Shown: positions 51,642 to 60,099 of the stretch, one piece after another
Layout of the letters: each line of letters starts with the position of its first letter
Numbering within the stretch: position 1 is the first letter of the stretch
Assembly (NCBI GenBank): GCA_048270425.1
Contig: JBLWSY010000003.1
Span: 62,001-126,000 of the forward strand
Length of the DNA stretch: 64,000 nt
Reading direction: 5' to 3'
Source: Oceanospirillum sp048270425
Lineage (GTDB): Bacteria > Pseudomonadota > Gammaproteobacteria > Pseudomonadales > Halomonadaceae
Notes under the pieces: model-generated
The model's input: only the letters and a program-made list of their open reading frames with translations
Told to the model about the DNA's origin: nothing
Databases searched by the model: none
Translations under genes and position numbers: made by a program

Positions 51642-51773
51642 ACCTCGAACCCCGCCTGCGTTTACTCCCTGCTCCCTCCTTTTTTTTATTCCTTAATCCA
51701 CTCACTGAAATTTTCAGGTTTCTTTATTCCAGCTCAACTTCCCCCAAAATCAAAAGCGATACACTTTGAAGTT

Positions 51774-51801
51774 TTGCTTTTTAAAAAACGTGTCATATAA
51801 T
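51774..51801 (+). promoter_or_regulatory. Putative paaA promoter
   Basis: TTGCTT (51774-51779), 16-base spacer, perfect TATAAT (51796-51801). Confidence 0.65.
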
Positions 51802-52024
51802 GCACAGCCTGGGATATGAAAAAGGCAACGCAGCCATACTGCTTTGCCTATTATTCAAAGAGGCGCGCATTCAACACTAAAGAGAATGCGTTCTGATTTG
51901 CTGCAACCTGCCTGCACAACAGACCTAACTTGTTGAAACTTAAAGTTGATACAAAAAGTGTCTACCACTGAGTCAAATCAGTTACACGGCTTGGCAGATA
52001 ATAAAAAGATCGGAGAGCATAGAT

Positions 52025-52966
52025 ATGACGCCCGAAGAACAAAATTTCATGCGTAAGATCGAAGCGGAAGAAAAGATCGAGCCAAAAGACTGGATGCCGG
52101 ATCAATACCGTAAGAACCTGATTCGTCAGATTTCGCAGCACGCACACTCTGAAGTAATCGGTATGCAACCGGAAGGCAACTACATTACCCGTGCGCCATC
52201 ACTGCGTCGTAAAGCGGTACTGATTTCTAAAGTACAGGATGAAGCGGGTCACGGCCTGTACCTGTACAGCGCTGCAGAGACTCTGGGCATCTCACGTTCT
52301 GAGATGATCGAGCAGCTGCAGAGCGGTAAAGCAAAATACTCCTCCATCTTCAACTACCCGGTACTGACCTGGGCAGACGTTGCCGCTATCGGCTGGCTGG
52401 TTGATGGTGCTGCGATCGTAAACCAGGTATCACTGCAACGTACCTCTTACGGTCCATACTCCCGCGGCATGATCCGCATCTGTAAAGAAGAGTCTTTCCA
52501 CCAGCGTCAGGGCTACGAAGCCATGCTGGCTCTGGCTAAAGGTTCTCCGGAACAGAAAGCAATGGCTCAGGACGCACTGAACCGTTTCTACTGGCCGGCA
52601 CTGATGATGTTTGGTCCTCACGACTCTGAGTCTGCTCACTCCCAGAAATCGATGGAGTGGAAGATCAAGCGTGAAACCAACGACGACCTGCGCCAGAAGT
52701 TTGTTGACCAGACTGTTAAGCAGATCGAAGTTCTGGGTCTTGATCACCCGGATAAAGCGATTAAGTGGAACGAAGAACGTGGCCACTACGACAGCTCTGA
52801 TCTGAACTGGGACGAGTTCTGGAGCGTGATCAACGGTAACGGTCACTGTAACCGTCAGCGCGTTGAACACCACATTGCCGCTCACGACGAAGGTGAGTGG
52901 GTACGTGATGCCATCACTGCATACAACGAAAAGAAAAGAGCTAAAAAAGCTCAGCAAGCAGCGTAA
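52025..52966 (+). CDS. paaA: 1,2-phenylacetyl-CoA epoxidase subunit PaaA
   Basis: Catalytic di-iron oxygenase subunit, 313 residues. The diiron ligands lie in the ferritin-like four-helix bundle: EVIGMQPEGNYITRAPS, KVQDEAGHGLYLYSAAE (Glu-x-x-His) and CKEESFHQRQGYEAM (second Glu-x-x-His). It epoxidises the ring of phenylacetyl-CoA, the first ring attack in aerobic phenylacetate breakdown. It heads the five-gene paaABCDE unit with 14 bases to paaB. Codon use is strongly biased (typical of highly expressed genes), as across the whole unit. Confidence 0.96.
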   Translation: MTPEEQNFMRKIEAEEKIEPKDWMPDQYRKNLIRQISQHAHSEVIGMQPEGNYITRAPSLRRKAVLISKVQDEAGHGLYLYSAAETLGISRSEMIEQLQSGKAKYSSIFNYPVLTWADVAAIGWLVDGAAIVNQVSLQRTSYGPYSRGMIRICKEESFHQRQGYEAMLALAKGSPEQKAMAQDALNRFYWPALMMFGPHDSESAHSQKSMEWKIKRETNDDLRQKFVDQTVKQIEVLGLDHPDKAIKWNEERGHYDSSDLNWDEFWSVINGNGHCNRQRVEHHIAAHDEGEWVRDAITAYNEKKRAKKAQQAA

Positions 52967-52980
52967 AGGGGAGAACGAAC

Positions 52981-53274
52981 ATGTCTGTTATTACTGAAAA
53001 ACTGGAACTATTCGAAGTATTCATCCGCTCCAAGCGTGGTCTTGACCACAAACATGTTGGTAGCCTGCACGCTGAAGATCATGAGCAAGCGCTGGAATAC
53101 GCACGCGATTGCTACACCCGGCGTAGCGAAGGCGTCAGCATCTGGGTTGTTAAATCTTCTGACATCTGTGCTTCTCAGGAAGACGATGCGGATAGCTTCT
53201 ATGATCCGAACGATGACAAGCCATACCGTCACGCCACTTATTACGTTCTGCCTGACCCTGTAAACAACATGTAA
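52981..53274 (+). CDS. paaB: Phenylacetyl-CoA epoxidase subunit PaaB
   Basis: Structural subunit of 97 residues that stabilises the epoxidase. Family features: LFEVFIRSKRGLDHKHVGSLHAEDHEQALEYARDCYTRRSEGVSIW, and the C-terminal region DPNDDKPYRHATYYVLPD. Starts 14 bases after paaA with an excellent GGGGAGAA-type site, and precedes paaC by 58 bases. Full family length. Confidence 0.95.
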   Translation: MSVITEKLELFEVFIRSKRGLDHKHVGSLHAEDHEQALEYARDCYTRRSEGVSIWVVKSSDICASQEDDADSFYDPNDDKPYRHATYYVLPDPVNNM

Positions 53275-53332
53275 GCACGCTTTTCAGTGTTACTGCCTGA
53301 AAGCAACGTGGAAAAGGTTCGGAGAAAGAATA

Positions 53333-54097
53333 ATGAGTGAAGCAATCAAAGCGGCAACGCTTGAATACGCCACCCGTCTGGGTGACGACTCAGTGGTACT
53401 GGGTCACCGCATTTCAGAATGGATCAGCTACGGTCCTTTCCTTGAAGAAGATATCGCATACGGCAACGTGTCCCTCGACTACATCGGTCGTGCGCGCATG
53501 TTCTACACCTATGCTGCAGAACTGGCTAACGACGGCCGCGACGAAGACGATTTCGCTTACATGCGTAATGATCGTGAATACCGCAACCTGCTGCTGATGG
53601 AGATGCCGAAAGGTGACTTCGCCTACTCTCAGGTTCGTCAGCTGTTTGCCGATGTTTACTACACCTATCTGCTGCCTGAGCTGCTGAAGTCCAAAGACGA
53701 AACCCTGTCTGCGATTGCCGCTAAAGCGATCAAAGAAACCAAATATCACCTGCGTCGCAGCCGTGATTGGGTTCTGCGTCTGGGCGATGGTACCGAAGAG
53801 AGCCATAAGCGCACTCAGAAAGCGGTTGATGCTCTGTGGGGTTATACCCATGAGCTGTTCGATATGGACGAAACAGAGCAGCTGCTGGCTGACGAAGGTA
53901 TCGGCGTAGACGTCTCCAAACTGCGCGAAGCGTGGCTGGCTAAAGTGACCGAAATCCTGACGGAAGCAACTCTGACCGTTCCTACCGAAGAGTGGGCGGT
54001 TCGAGGTGGTCGCATCGGTTATCACACTGAAAATCTGGGTCACATGCTGACCGAGATGCAGATCGTTCACCGTTCATTCCCGGGTTGTAAGTGGTAA
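53333..54097 (+). CDS. paaC: Phenylacetyl-CoA epoxidase subunit PaaC
   Basis: Non-catalytic partner of PaaA with the same four-helix bundle, 254 residues. Key region DYIGRARMFYTYAAELAND and ETKYHLRRSRDWVLRLGDGTEESHKRTQKA. The diiron ligands of PaaA are not expected to be conserved in this subunit. An AGGTTCGGAGA-like ribosome site precedes the ATG. 106 bases to paaD. Confidence 0.95.
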   Translation: MSEAIKAATLEYATRLGDDSVVLGHRISEWISYGPFLEEDIAYGNVSLDYIGRARMFYTYAAELANDGRDEDDFAYMRNDREYRNLLLMEMPKGDFAYSQVRQLFADVYYTYLLPELLKSKDETLSAIAAKAIKETKYHLRRSRDWVLRLGDGTEESHKRTQKAVDALWGYTHELFDMDETEQLLADEGIGVDVSKLREAWLAKVTEILTEATLTVPTEEWAVRGGRIGYHTENLGHMLTEMQIVHRSFPGCKW

Positions 54098-54203
54098 GCA
54101 CCATCAACCTGTGACATTAGCGTGTTAGAACGGAAGCTGATAACTGAGTCGCTGATGAACGGCCAACAGGTCGCTTCATCAGCCCGTTTGAGGTAATCGA
54201 ACC

Positions 54204-54743
54204 ATGACAGAAATCCCATTAATGCCGGTTGAGCAATACGAACGCCTGCAACTGCGCAATGATGAAGCGGTGAAAGACCTTTGGGATCTGCTGGATGCCG
54301 TAAAGGACCCGGAAGTACCGGCACTGAGCCTCTGGGATCTGGGCGTGCTGCGTGAGATCGAGCGCAACGGAGAAAAGATTGTCGTGACCATCACGCCAAC
54401 CTACTCCGGCTGCCCGGCGATGAACGCCATGGCCGAGGATATCACCCAGGCACTGAACGATGCCGGTTTTGCTGATGTTCAGATCAAAACCAAACTGGCC
54501 CCCGCCTGGAGCTCTGAATGGATGACTCAGGAAGGTCGCCGTAAATTGCGCGACTACGGTATCGCGCCGCCGGAAGATGCTGAGCTGGACGAAGACGGTT
54601 TAACACCGGATGCCCATGCGCTTTGTCCGCACTGCAGTTCACGTAACACCCGCCGGATCAGCGAGTTTGGCTCTACCGCCTGTAAAGCCCTGTTCCAGTG
54701 CAACGACTGCAACGAGCCTTTTGACTATTTCAAAAAGATCTGA
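54204..54743 (+). CDS. paaD: Phenylacetate degradation protein PaaD (Fe-S/Zn type, DUF59)
   Basis: Maturation or stability factor for the epoxidase, 179 residues. N-terminal DUF59/MIP18 domain (LWDLLDAVKDPEVPALSLWDLGVLREI, TPTYSGCPAMNAMAEDI with a conserved Cys) and a C-terminal zinc-ribbon with four Cys (CPHCSSRNTRRIS, FQCNDCNEPFDYF). Starts after an upstream GAGGTAATCGAACC site. Between paaC and paaE. Confidence 0.94.
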   Translation: MTEIPLMPVEQYERLQLRNDEAVKDLWDLLDAVKDPEVPALSLWDLGVLREIERNGEKIVVTITPTYSGCPAMNAMAEDITQALNDAGFADVQIKTKLAPAWSSEWMTQEGRRKLRDYGIAPPEDAELDEDGLTPDAHALCPHCSSRNTRRISEFGSTACKALFQCNDCNEPFDYFKKI

Positions 54744-54883
54744 AGAAGAAAACCTGACGGTCAAAAGCAGCACGGCAAATTGAAACTACAAAAATAATCA
54801 GAGAACCCGCTCCGGATGTTTCACTACCGGTGCCGGTTCCGGCGAGACTCCGCTGAGTCTGCCAACAGGATATAGGTGACATC

Positions 54884-55981
54884 ATGTCTGACACCCAGTT
54901 TTACACACTGAAAATCGCGGATGTGCAGCCGGAAACGGACACCGCGATCTGTGTAACCTTCGATGTTCCTGCGGAACTGAAAGAGAAGTTTAATTTCATT
55001 CAGGGTCAGTTCCTGACTCTGCGCGCCATGATCAATGGTGAAGATGTTCGTCGTTCTTACTCCATCTGCTCCGGTGTAACCGATGGCCACATGCGTGTGG
55101 GTATCAAGCGTGTTGATGGCGGTCGTTTCTCTAACTACGCCAACGACGAGTTCAAGCCGGGCATGGAAGTTGAAGTAATGCCACCTCAGGGTAGCTTCTA
55201 CTCCGAGCTGAAAGCTGACAACGCTAAGAACTATATGTGCATCGCGGCAGGTTCCGGTATTACACCGATGATCTCCATCATGAAGTCTGTGCTGGATATC
55301 GAACCGAACAGTAGAGTTACCCTGATCTATGGTAACCAGCGCAGCAACACTGTGATGTTCAAAGACGAGCTGAACTTCATCAAAAACCGTTACATGAGCC
55401 GCTTCCAGTGGATCAACGTGATGGATTATGAAGATCAGGGTGCCGACCTGCTGAACGGTCGTATCGACAATAAGAAAGGCTATGCCCTGCAGAAAGCCGG
55501 TCTGATCGATATTAAGAGCACCGACGAAGCCTTCATCTGTGGCCCTGAAGCCATGATGACCGAAGTTTCCCGCGGTTTCCGTATGGAAGGCCTGAGCGAC
55601 GACCAGATCCACTACGAACTGTTCGCAAGCTCCTCAGCGGATGCTGAAGCGACGCTGGCGAAAGCTCACGCCCGTGTTGAGCAGTATGGCGAAGACAAAA
55701 CCTCTAAGGTTACAGTCATCGCTGACGGCCGTTCGGTCATGTTTGATCTGGCCACTGTGGGTCAGAACATTCTGGATGCCGGTATGGAAGTGGGTATGGA
55801 CCTGCCTTACTCCTGTAAGGGCGGTGTTTGTTCTACCTGTAAGTGTAAGCTGGTGAAAGGTGAAGTGGAGATGGATATCTCTCACGGCCTGGAACAACAC
55901 GAGATCGATGCCGGTTACGTTCTGAGCTGTCAGGCGCACCCGATCTCCGACGAAGTGGTACTGGATTTCGACCAGCGCTAA
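54884..55981 (+). CDS. paaE: Phenylacetyl-CoA epoxidase reductase subunit PaaE
   Basis: NAD(P)H-dependent flavoprotein that feeds electrons to PaaA. The 365-residue protein has an FAD-binding domain (DVRRSYSICSGV), an NAD(P)H-binding domain (GSGITPMISIMKSVL) and a C-terminal plant-type [2Fe-2S] ferredoxin domain (DLPYSCKGGVCSTCKCKLVKGEVEM) with the cluster cysteines. It is the last gene of the cluster; a terminator follows at 56006-56034, so paaF-K, paaZ and paaK are not in this unit. Confidence 0.95.
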   Translation: MSDTQFYTLKIADVQPETDTAICVTFDVPAELKEKFNFIQGQFLTLRAMINGEDVRRSYSICSGVTDGHMRVGIKRVDGGRFSNYANDEFKPGMEVEVMPPQGSFYSELKADNAKNYMCIAAGSGITPMISIMKSVLDIEPNSRVTLIYGNQRSNTVMFKDELNFIKNRYMSRFQWINVMDYEDQGADLLNGRIDNKKGYALQKAGLIDIKSTDEAFICGPEAMMTEVSRGFRMEGLSDDQIHYELFASSSADAEATLAKAHARVEQYGEDKTSKVTVIADGRSVMFDLATVGQNILDAGMEVGMDLPYSCKGGVCSTCKCKLVKGEVEMDISHGLEQHEIDAGYVLSCQAHPISDEVVLDFDQR

Positions 55982-56321
55982 TCGTTACCCCGTTTTGCTC
56001 ACTTTAAAGCCCTGCTCGCGTCAGGGCTTTTTTTATGCCTTGCAATCAATCACCGTTGACCCCGTCAAAACTACTACTTCAGTACTACTCTTCAGCCCTT
56101 CTAAGAAAAAATGCTGCCCGTAAGTAGCATACTTATACCACCAATCCCGCACTAGGATTTCAGAGAATAAAGTCTAGCTGCACACCCCGCTCTAATTTGA
56201 GATGCTGTCACACCGCTCACAGGGACGTTACGGAAGCAGACCGGCTAAGACTGTCGCAAGTCAGCAGCCCAAAAGATAACAACAATAAAAGAGCAGGCTA
56301 CAGGCCTGTCAGTGGTCACCG
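55982..56321. other. 340-base intergenic region between paaE and ercA-like gene
   Basis: Holds the paaE terminator (56006-56034), then AT-richer DNA without gene. No clear promoter for the dehydrogenase is seen; a short inverted element GGTAGC...CTTATACC is not convincing. Confidence 0.55.
56006..56034 (+). terminator. Intrinsic terminator after paaE
   Basis: AAAGCCCTG / CAGGGCTTT stem, 7-base loop, T run. Confidence 0.88.
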
Positions 56322-57485
56322 ATGAGTAACGCAATCTCCAATCTGAGAAAGTTCGTCTCCCCCGAAATCATCTTCGGCGCAGGCGCCCGTAAAACCGTAG
56401 GCAACTATGCCCGCAGTTTTGGCTCGAAAAAAGTTTTTCTGGTGTCTGATCCCGGCGTTGCTGCCGCGGGTTGGCTGGAAGATGTCAGAGTCGCACTCGA
56501 GGCCGAAGGTATCGAGAGCGTGATCTTCACTCAGGTCTCCCCCAATCCCAGAACCGACGAAGTGATGCAGGGCGTTGAACTGTATCAGAACGAACAGTGC
56601 GACGTGATCGTTGCTGTGGGAGGTGGCAGCCCGATGGACTGCGCCAAAGGTGTGGGTATTGTCTCGGCCAATGGCGGCCACATTCTGAACTATGAAGGGA
56701 TCGACACCATACACCTGCCGATACCACCACTGATTTTTATTCCAACCACCGCCGGCACCTCTGCAGATGTATCTCAGTTCGCCATTATTTCTGATCAGCA
56801 TGAGAAGGTAAAAATATCCATCGTCAGTAAAGCCGTTGTGCCCGATGTCGCCCTGATCGATCCGGAAACCACAGCAACCATGGATAACTTCCTCACCGCC
56901 TGCACCGGTGTTGATGCTCTGGTACATGCCATAGAAGCCTTTGTGTCTACCGGTGCTGGCCCACTGACGGATATGCACGCGCTGGATGCAATACGCCTTA
57001 TCAACAGGAACCTGCCGCAATTGGTTGCCAACCCACTGGACAGCGAACGCCGTGAAGCCGTTATGCTCGGCTCCATGAAAGCAGGTCTTGCCTTTTCTAA
57101 TGCGATTCTTGGTGCGGTTCACGCCATGTCCCATAGTCTTGGCGGTTATCTCGATCTGCCCCATGGTCTCTGTAACGCCATGCTGCTGGAACATGTGATC
57201 GACTTTAACTATCGGGATGCCCAGGATCGCTACAAGATGATCGCTGAAACACTGGAACTGGAAACCCACAACCGGAGCAGTCAACAGATCCGACGTGCTC
57301 TTGTGGATAAAGTGGTCACCCTGAAACAGGAGGTTGGCCTGCATCAGACCCTGTCTCAGCAAGGGGTCAAAACAACCGATCTGCCGCAACTTTCCGAAAA
57401 AGCGCTGGCGGATCTCTGTATCCTGACCAACCCCCGCAGCTCCAACCAACGTGATCTTGAAGTGGTTTATGAAGAAGCACTCTGA
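56322..57485 (+). CDS. ercA: Iron-containing alcohol dehydrogenase, ErcA type
   Basis: Family III (Fe-dependent) NAD alcohol dehydrogenase, 387 residues. N-terminal Rossmann part: NAD motif VGGGSPMDCAKG. C-terminal helical part with metal ligands: Asp in KAVVPDVALIDPE, and the His residues in GAVHAMSHSLGGYLDLPHGLCNAM. Pseudomonas ErcA is linked to ethanol-oxidation regulation together with a hybrid kinase; here a hybrid kinase gene overlaps its 3' end by 17 bases (ATG at 57469), supporting that assignment. The physiological alcohol is not shown by sequence. Confidence 0.88.
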   Translation: MSNAISNLRKFVSPEIIFGAGARKTVGNYARSFGSKKVFLVSDPGVAAAGWLEDVRVALEAEGIESVIFTQVSPNPRTDEVMQGVELYQNEQCDVIVAVGGGSPMDCAKGVGIVSANGGHILNYEGIDTIHLPIPPLIFIPTTAGTSADVSQFAIISDQHEKVKISIVSKAVVPDVALIDPETTATMDNFLTACTGVDALVHAIEAFVSTGAGPLTDMHALDAIRLINRNLPQLVANPLDSERREAVMLGSMKAGLAFSNAILGAVHAMSHSLGGYLDLPHGLCNAMLLEHVIDFNYRDAQDRYKMIAETLELETHNRSSQQIRRALVDKVVTLKQEVGLHQTLSQQGVKTTDLPQLSEKALADLCILTNPRSSNQRDLEVVYEEAL

Positions 57486-58944
57486 TCTGTTTAATCCTCA
57501 GGAGCTCAAAAATCGCGCTGAGACAAAAACCAGCGCCGACCGGAACAGCGAACAATCCCGTGGCGAGGCACTGACGCATCTGATCGGCCTTGGCGAACAG
57601 TCCGTCCGTAAGAGTTATTACCCGGAACTGCTCACCAAACTGGAAGAGCTTGAACAGGAAAGAGACCGTTATTCCCGGCTTAATACCACCCTTGAACAGC
57701 TGAACGAAAAGCTGGAAGTTCGTGTACAGGAGCGTACCCAGGAACTTCAGGCCGTTAACGAACAACTCCGTCAGGAGATCGCCGAGCGCCAGCAGATTGA
57801 AATTCAGCTGAAACAAGCCAAAGAAGCTGCCGAAGAAGCCAACCGCAACAAGGATAAGTATTTTGCAGCGGCCAGCCATGACCTGCTGCAACCGATGAAT
57901 GCCGCCCGCCTACTGGTATCTGCGCTGCGAGAACGAACGCTGGCCCCCGCCGATGAAGGCTTGGTTGAAAGGGTTCATCTGGCTCTGGAAAACGCCGAAG
58001 ATCTGATCAACGATCTGCTGGATATCTCACGACTGGACCAGAACGCCATCACACCGGATCTCAGCTCCATGCAACTGAACGCTCTGCTGCACTCGCTGGA
58101 TGCCGAGTTTCAGCCAGTGGCGCAGGTGAAAAAGCTGAAACTCAATATCCTGCCCACCAGTCTTGCGGTCTGCAGCGACTCACGCCTACTGATGCGCATC
58201 CTGCGTAACCTGATCAGCAACGCGATCCGTTACACGCCAGAAGGCAGAATTACCGTGGGCTGTCGCCGGACACCGGAGCATGTGCTGATTCAGATCTGGG
58301 ATACCGGCGATGGTATTCCTGCCGATCAGCTGGAGATGATCTTTAAAGAGTTTCAGCAGCTGGATCAGCACCGGGGCAAAAACCGTCAGGGCTTAGGTCT
58401 GGGGCTTGCCATCGTAGACCGTATCGCCCGTATGCTCGGACATCCGGTGCAGGTGGAATCCCTGCAGGGAAAAGGTTCCTGCTTTACGGTACAGGTTCCC
58501 AGGGCGCACTTTCAGCCACGGGTGCCCACCTCTCTGCCGCCGGCCAGTTTCAGACCCTCCGGCGATGTGCTGTATCAGCGCTCGGTACTGGTGATCGACA
58601 ATGAAGAGAGCATTCTGGTCAGCATGGAGGCACTTCTGCAGCAATGGGGTTGCCAGCTGATCTGTGCACCGGATCTGGAGGAAGCCCTGGCGCTTTGTGA
58701 AGATGAAGCGTTTGAACCTGAGGTGATTCTGGCAGACTTCCACCTGCACAATAACCGCACAGGTACAGAAGCGATTGACGCCCTGCGCCAGCATTACCAA
58801 AAGGAAATTCCGGCGATTGTGCTCACCGCCGACCGGAACAGTGAACAACGTAAGCGCTTTAATGATGCCAACCTGCCGGTACTCAATAAGCCGGTGAAAC
58901 CGGGTAAACTCAGGGCGCTGATCCAGCATCTGCTGGAATCCTGA
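57469..58944 (+). CDS. Soluble hybrid sensor histidine kinase, ErcS'/NahK type
   Basis: Cytosolic two-component kinase of 491 residues without transmembrane helix. Order: coiled coil about 50-125 (LTKLEELEQERDRYSRLNTTLEQL, QVQERTQELQAVNE-like), HisKA with phospho-His137 (FAAASHDLLQPMNA), HATPase (N-box RNLISNAIRYTPEG, G1 DTGDGIP, G2 GLGLGLAI) and a C-terminal receiver (acid pocket DNEE 377-380, acceptor Asp423 in ADFHLHN, Lys in NKPVKP 473-478). The input domain is not a known PAS or GAF. Overlaps the ercA stop, so translation is probably coupled. GTG at 57451 is an alternative start. Confidence 0.87.
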   Translation: MKKHSDLFNPQELKNRAETKTSADRNSEQSRGEALTHLIGLGEQSVRKSYYPELLTKLEELEQERDRYSRLNTTLEQLNEKLEVRVQERTQELQAVNEQLRQEIAERQQIEIQLKQAKEAAEEANRNKDKYFAAASHDLLQPMNAARLLVSALRERTLAPADEGLVERVHLALENAEDLINDLLDISRLDQNAITPDLSSMQLNALLHSLDAEFQPVAQVKKLKLNILPTSLAVCSDSRLLMRILRNLISNAIRYTPEGRITVGCRRTPEHVLIQIWDTGDGIPADQLEMIFKEFQQLDQHRGKNRQGLGLGLAIVDRIARMLGHPVQVESLQGKGSCFTVQVPRAHFQPRVPTSLPPASFRPSGDVLYQRSVLVIDNEESILVSMEALLQQWGCQLICAPDLEEALALCEDEAFEPEVILADFHLHNNRTGTEAIDALRQHYQKEIPAIVLTADRNSEQRKRFNDANLPVLNKPVKPGKLRALIQHLLES

Positions 58945-58972
58945 AGCCGTTTGTAACGCATGCTCCGAACAC

Positions 58973-59000
58973 AAAAAAACCTGCCGCAGCAGGTTTTTTT
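58973..59000. terminator. Bidirectional terminator between the kinase and yeeN
   Basis: AAAAAAACCTGC / GCAGGTTTTTTT perfect 12-bp stem with a CGCA loop. Confidence 0.92.
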
Positions 59001-59061
59001 GTCTTCCGGAATCATCGGTAACAACACCGGAAGAATCTGAGCTTACGTTACACTCAACCGA

Positions 59062-59781
59062 TTAATATTCAGCGTTGTGGTAAACGTTCTGCACGTCATC
59101 CAGGAAGTTCAGCATATCCAGGAACTTATCCATGGTTTCCACATCTTCACCGGAAATAGCGGTCATATTGTGGGGAACAAACTGAATCTCGTCCACTTCC
59201 AACTCAACGCCTTCACCAACCAGTTCCGTGATCGCTGTTTTGGCTTTCGCGTAATCGGTGTGCGGTGCAAATACGGTCAGTTTGCCGTCTTCGTTTTCGA
59301 TGTCAGTCACATCAACATCCGCTTCCATCAGCGCTTCCAGTACCGCTTCTTCGTCATCGAAAGCAAATACGAAAATCGCGCTGTGATCGAACATGTGGCT
59401 TACGCTACCCTGTCCGCCAATTTTGCACTTCGCTTTGTTAAAGCAGGTACGCACATCACCAAAAGTACGGTTCGGGTTATCGGTCAGACAGTCCACAATC
59501 ACCATGGTGCCGCCAGGGCCAAAACCTTCGTAGCGTGCTGTGGAGAAATCTTCACCACCACCGCCTTTTGCCTTATCCAGAGCTTTGTCGATTACATGCG
59601 CAGGAACCTGATCTTTCTTCGCACGATCAATCAGACTGCGCAGAGACAGGTTACCATCAGGCTCTACACCACCGGCTTTCGCACAGACATAGATCTCACG
59701 GCCATATTTACTGTACAGCTTGGCTTTGGCGTCCGACGTTTTAGCCATGGACTCTTTTCGGTTTTGAAAGGCTCTGCCCAT
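59062..59781 (-). CDS. yeeN: YebC/PmpR-family regulator, YeeN type
   Basis: A 239-residue cytosolic protein of the YebC/TACO1 family, reported as transcription regulators or translation factors at polyproline stretches. Residues MGRAFQNRKESMAKTSDAKAK match the YeeN subgroup N-terminus, confirming the start. Following are AKAGGVEPDGNLSLRSLIDRAK, KGGGGEDFSTARYEGFGPGG and a C-terminal alpha/beta domain (DVTDIENEDGKLTVF). A single gene, convergent with the kinase. Confidence 0.9.
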   Translation of the reverse strand: MGRAFQNRKESMAKTSDAKAKLYSKYGREIYVCAKAGGVEPDGNLSLRSLIDRAKKDQVPAHVIDKALDKAKGGGGEDFSTARYEGFGPGGTMVIVDCLTDNPNRTFGDVRTCFNKAKCKIGGQGSVSHMFDHSAIFVFAFDDEEAVLEALMEADVDVTDIENEDGKLTVFAPHTDYAKAKTAITELVGEGVELEVDEIQFVPHNMTAISGEDVETMDKFLDMLNFLDDVQNVYHNAEY

Positions 59782-60099
59782 ACCACTATCCCGTTTTATT
59801 GGTTTAAAAACGGGATTTTACCTCTAAGCCGGACGCTATAAAACTCTCTTTAGAGAAAACACCTGCCAGAAAAAGCGGCTTTGGCCCGTTAAGACTTTTT
59901 CAGTCGAACTGCGACAGGCTGCCACATTCGACCAAATAACCCTTCAAATCCGAAAAATCTCATTTTAGAGACATCAATAATCTGCAACAATGTAACAAAT
60001 TGAAACAGAACGTTAGAATAGAACAGGTAGCAAGCGCTACAAAGAATCCGCTTGGCTTCCCCCATATTCACTGTAGATTTTCCAGAGGTCGATTCTACT
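59782..60099. other. 318-base divergent region between yeeN and the chemoreceptor gene
   Basis: AT-rich. A possible stem AACGGG / CCCGTT type pairing occurs near 59788-59816 (CCCGTTTTATTGGTTTAAAAACGGG, 6-bp arms CCCGTTTT / AAAACGGG). No strong promoter identified. Confidence 0.5.

Larger units (their letters stand above)
51610..52024. other. 415-base intergenic region before paaA
   Basis: Contains the terminator of the barrel-like gene (51617-51641) and the paaA promoter (51774-51801), leaving a leader of about 215 bases in front of paaA. No second gene seen. Confidence 0.6.

Noticed and set aside
56316..57449. Open frame of 377 codons opposite the ercA-like gene
   Set aside because: Shadow frame of a conserved dehydrogenase; the coding strand has all catalytic motifs.
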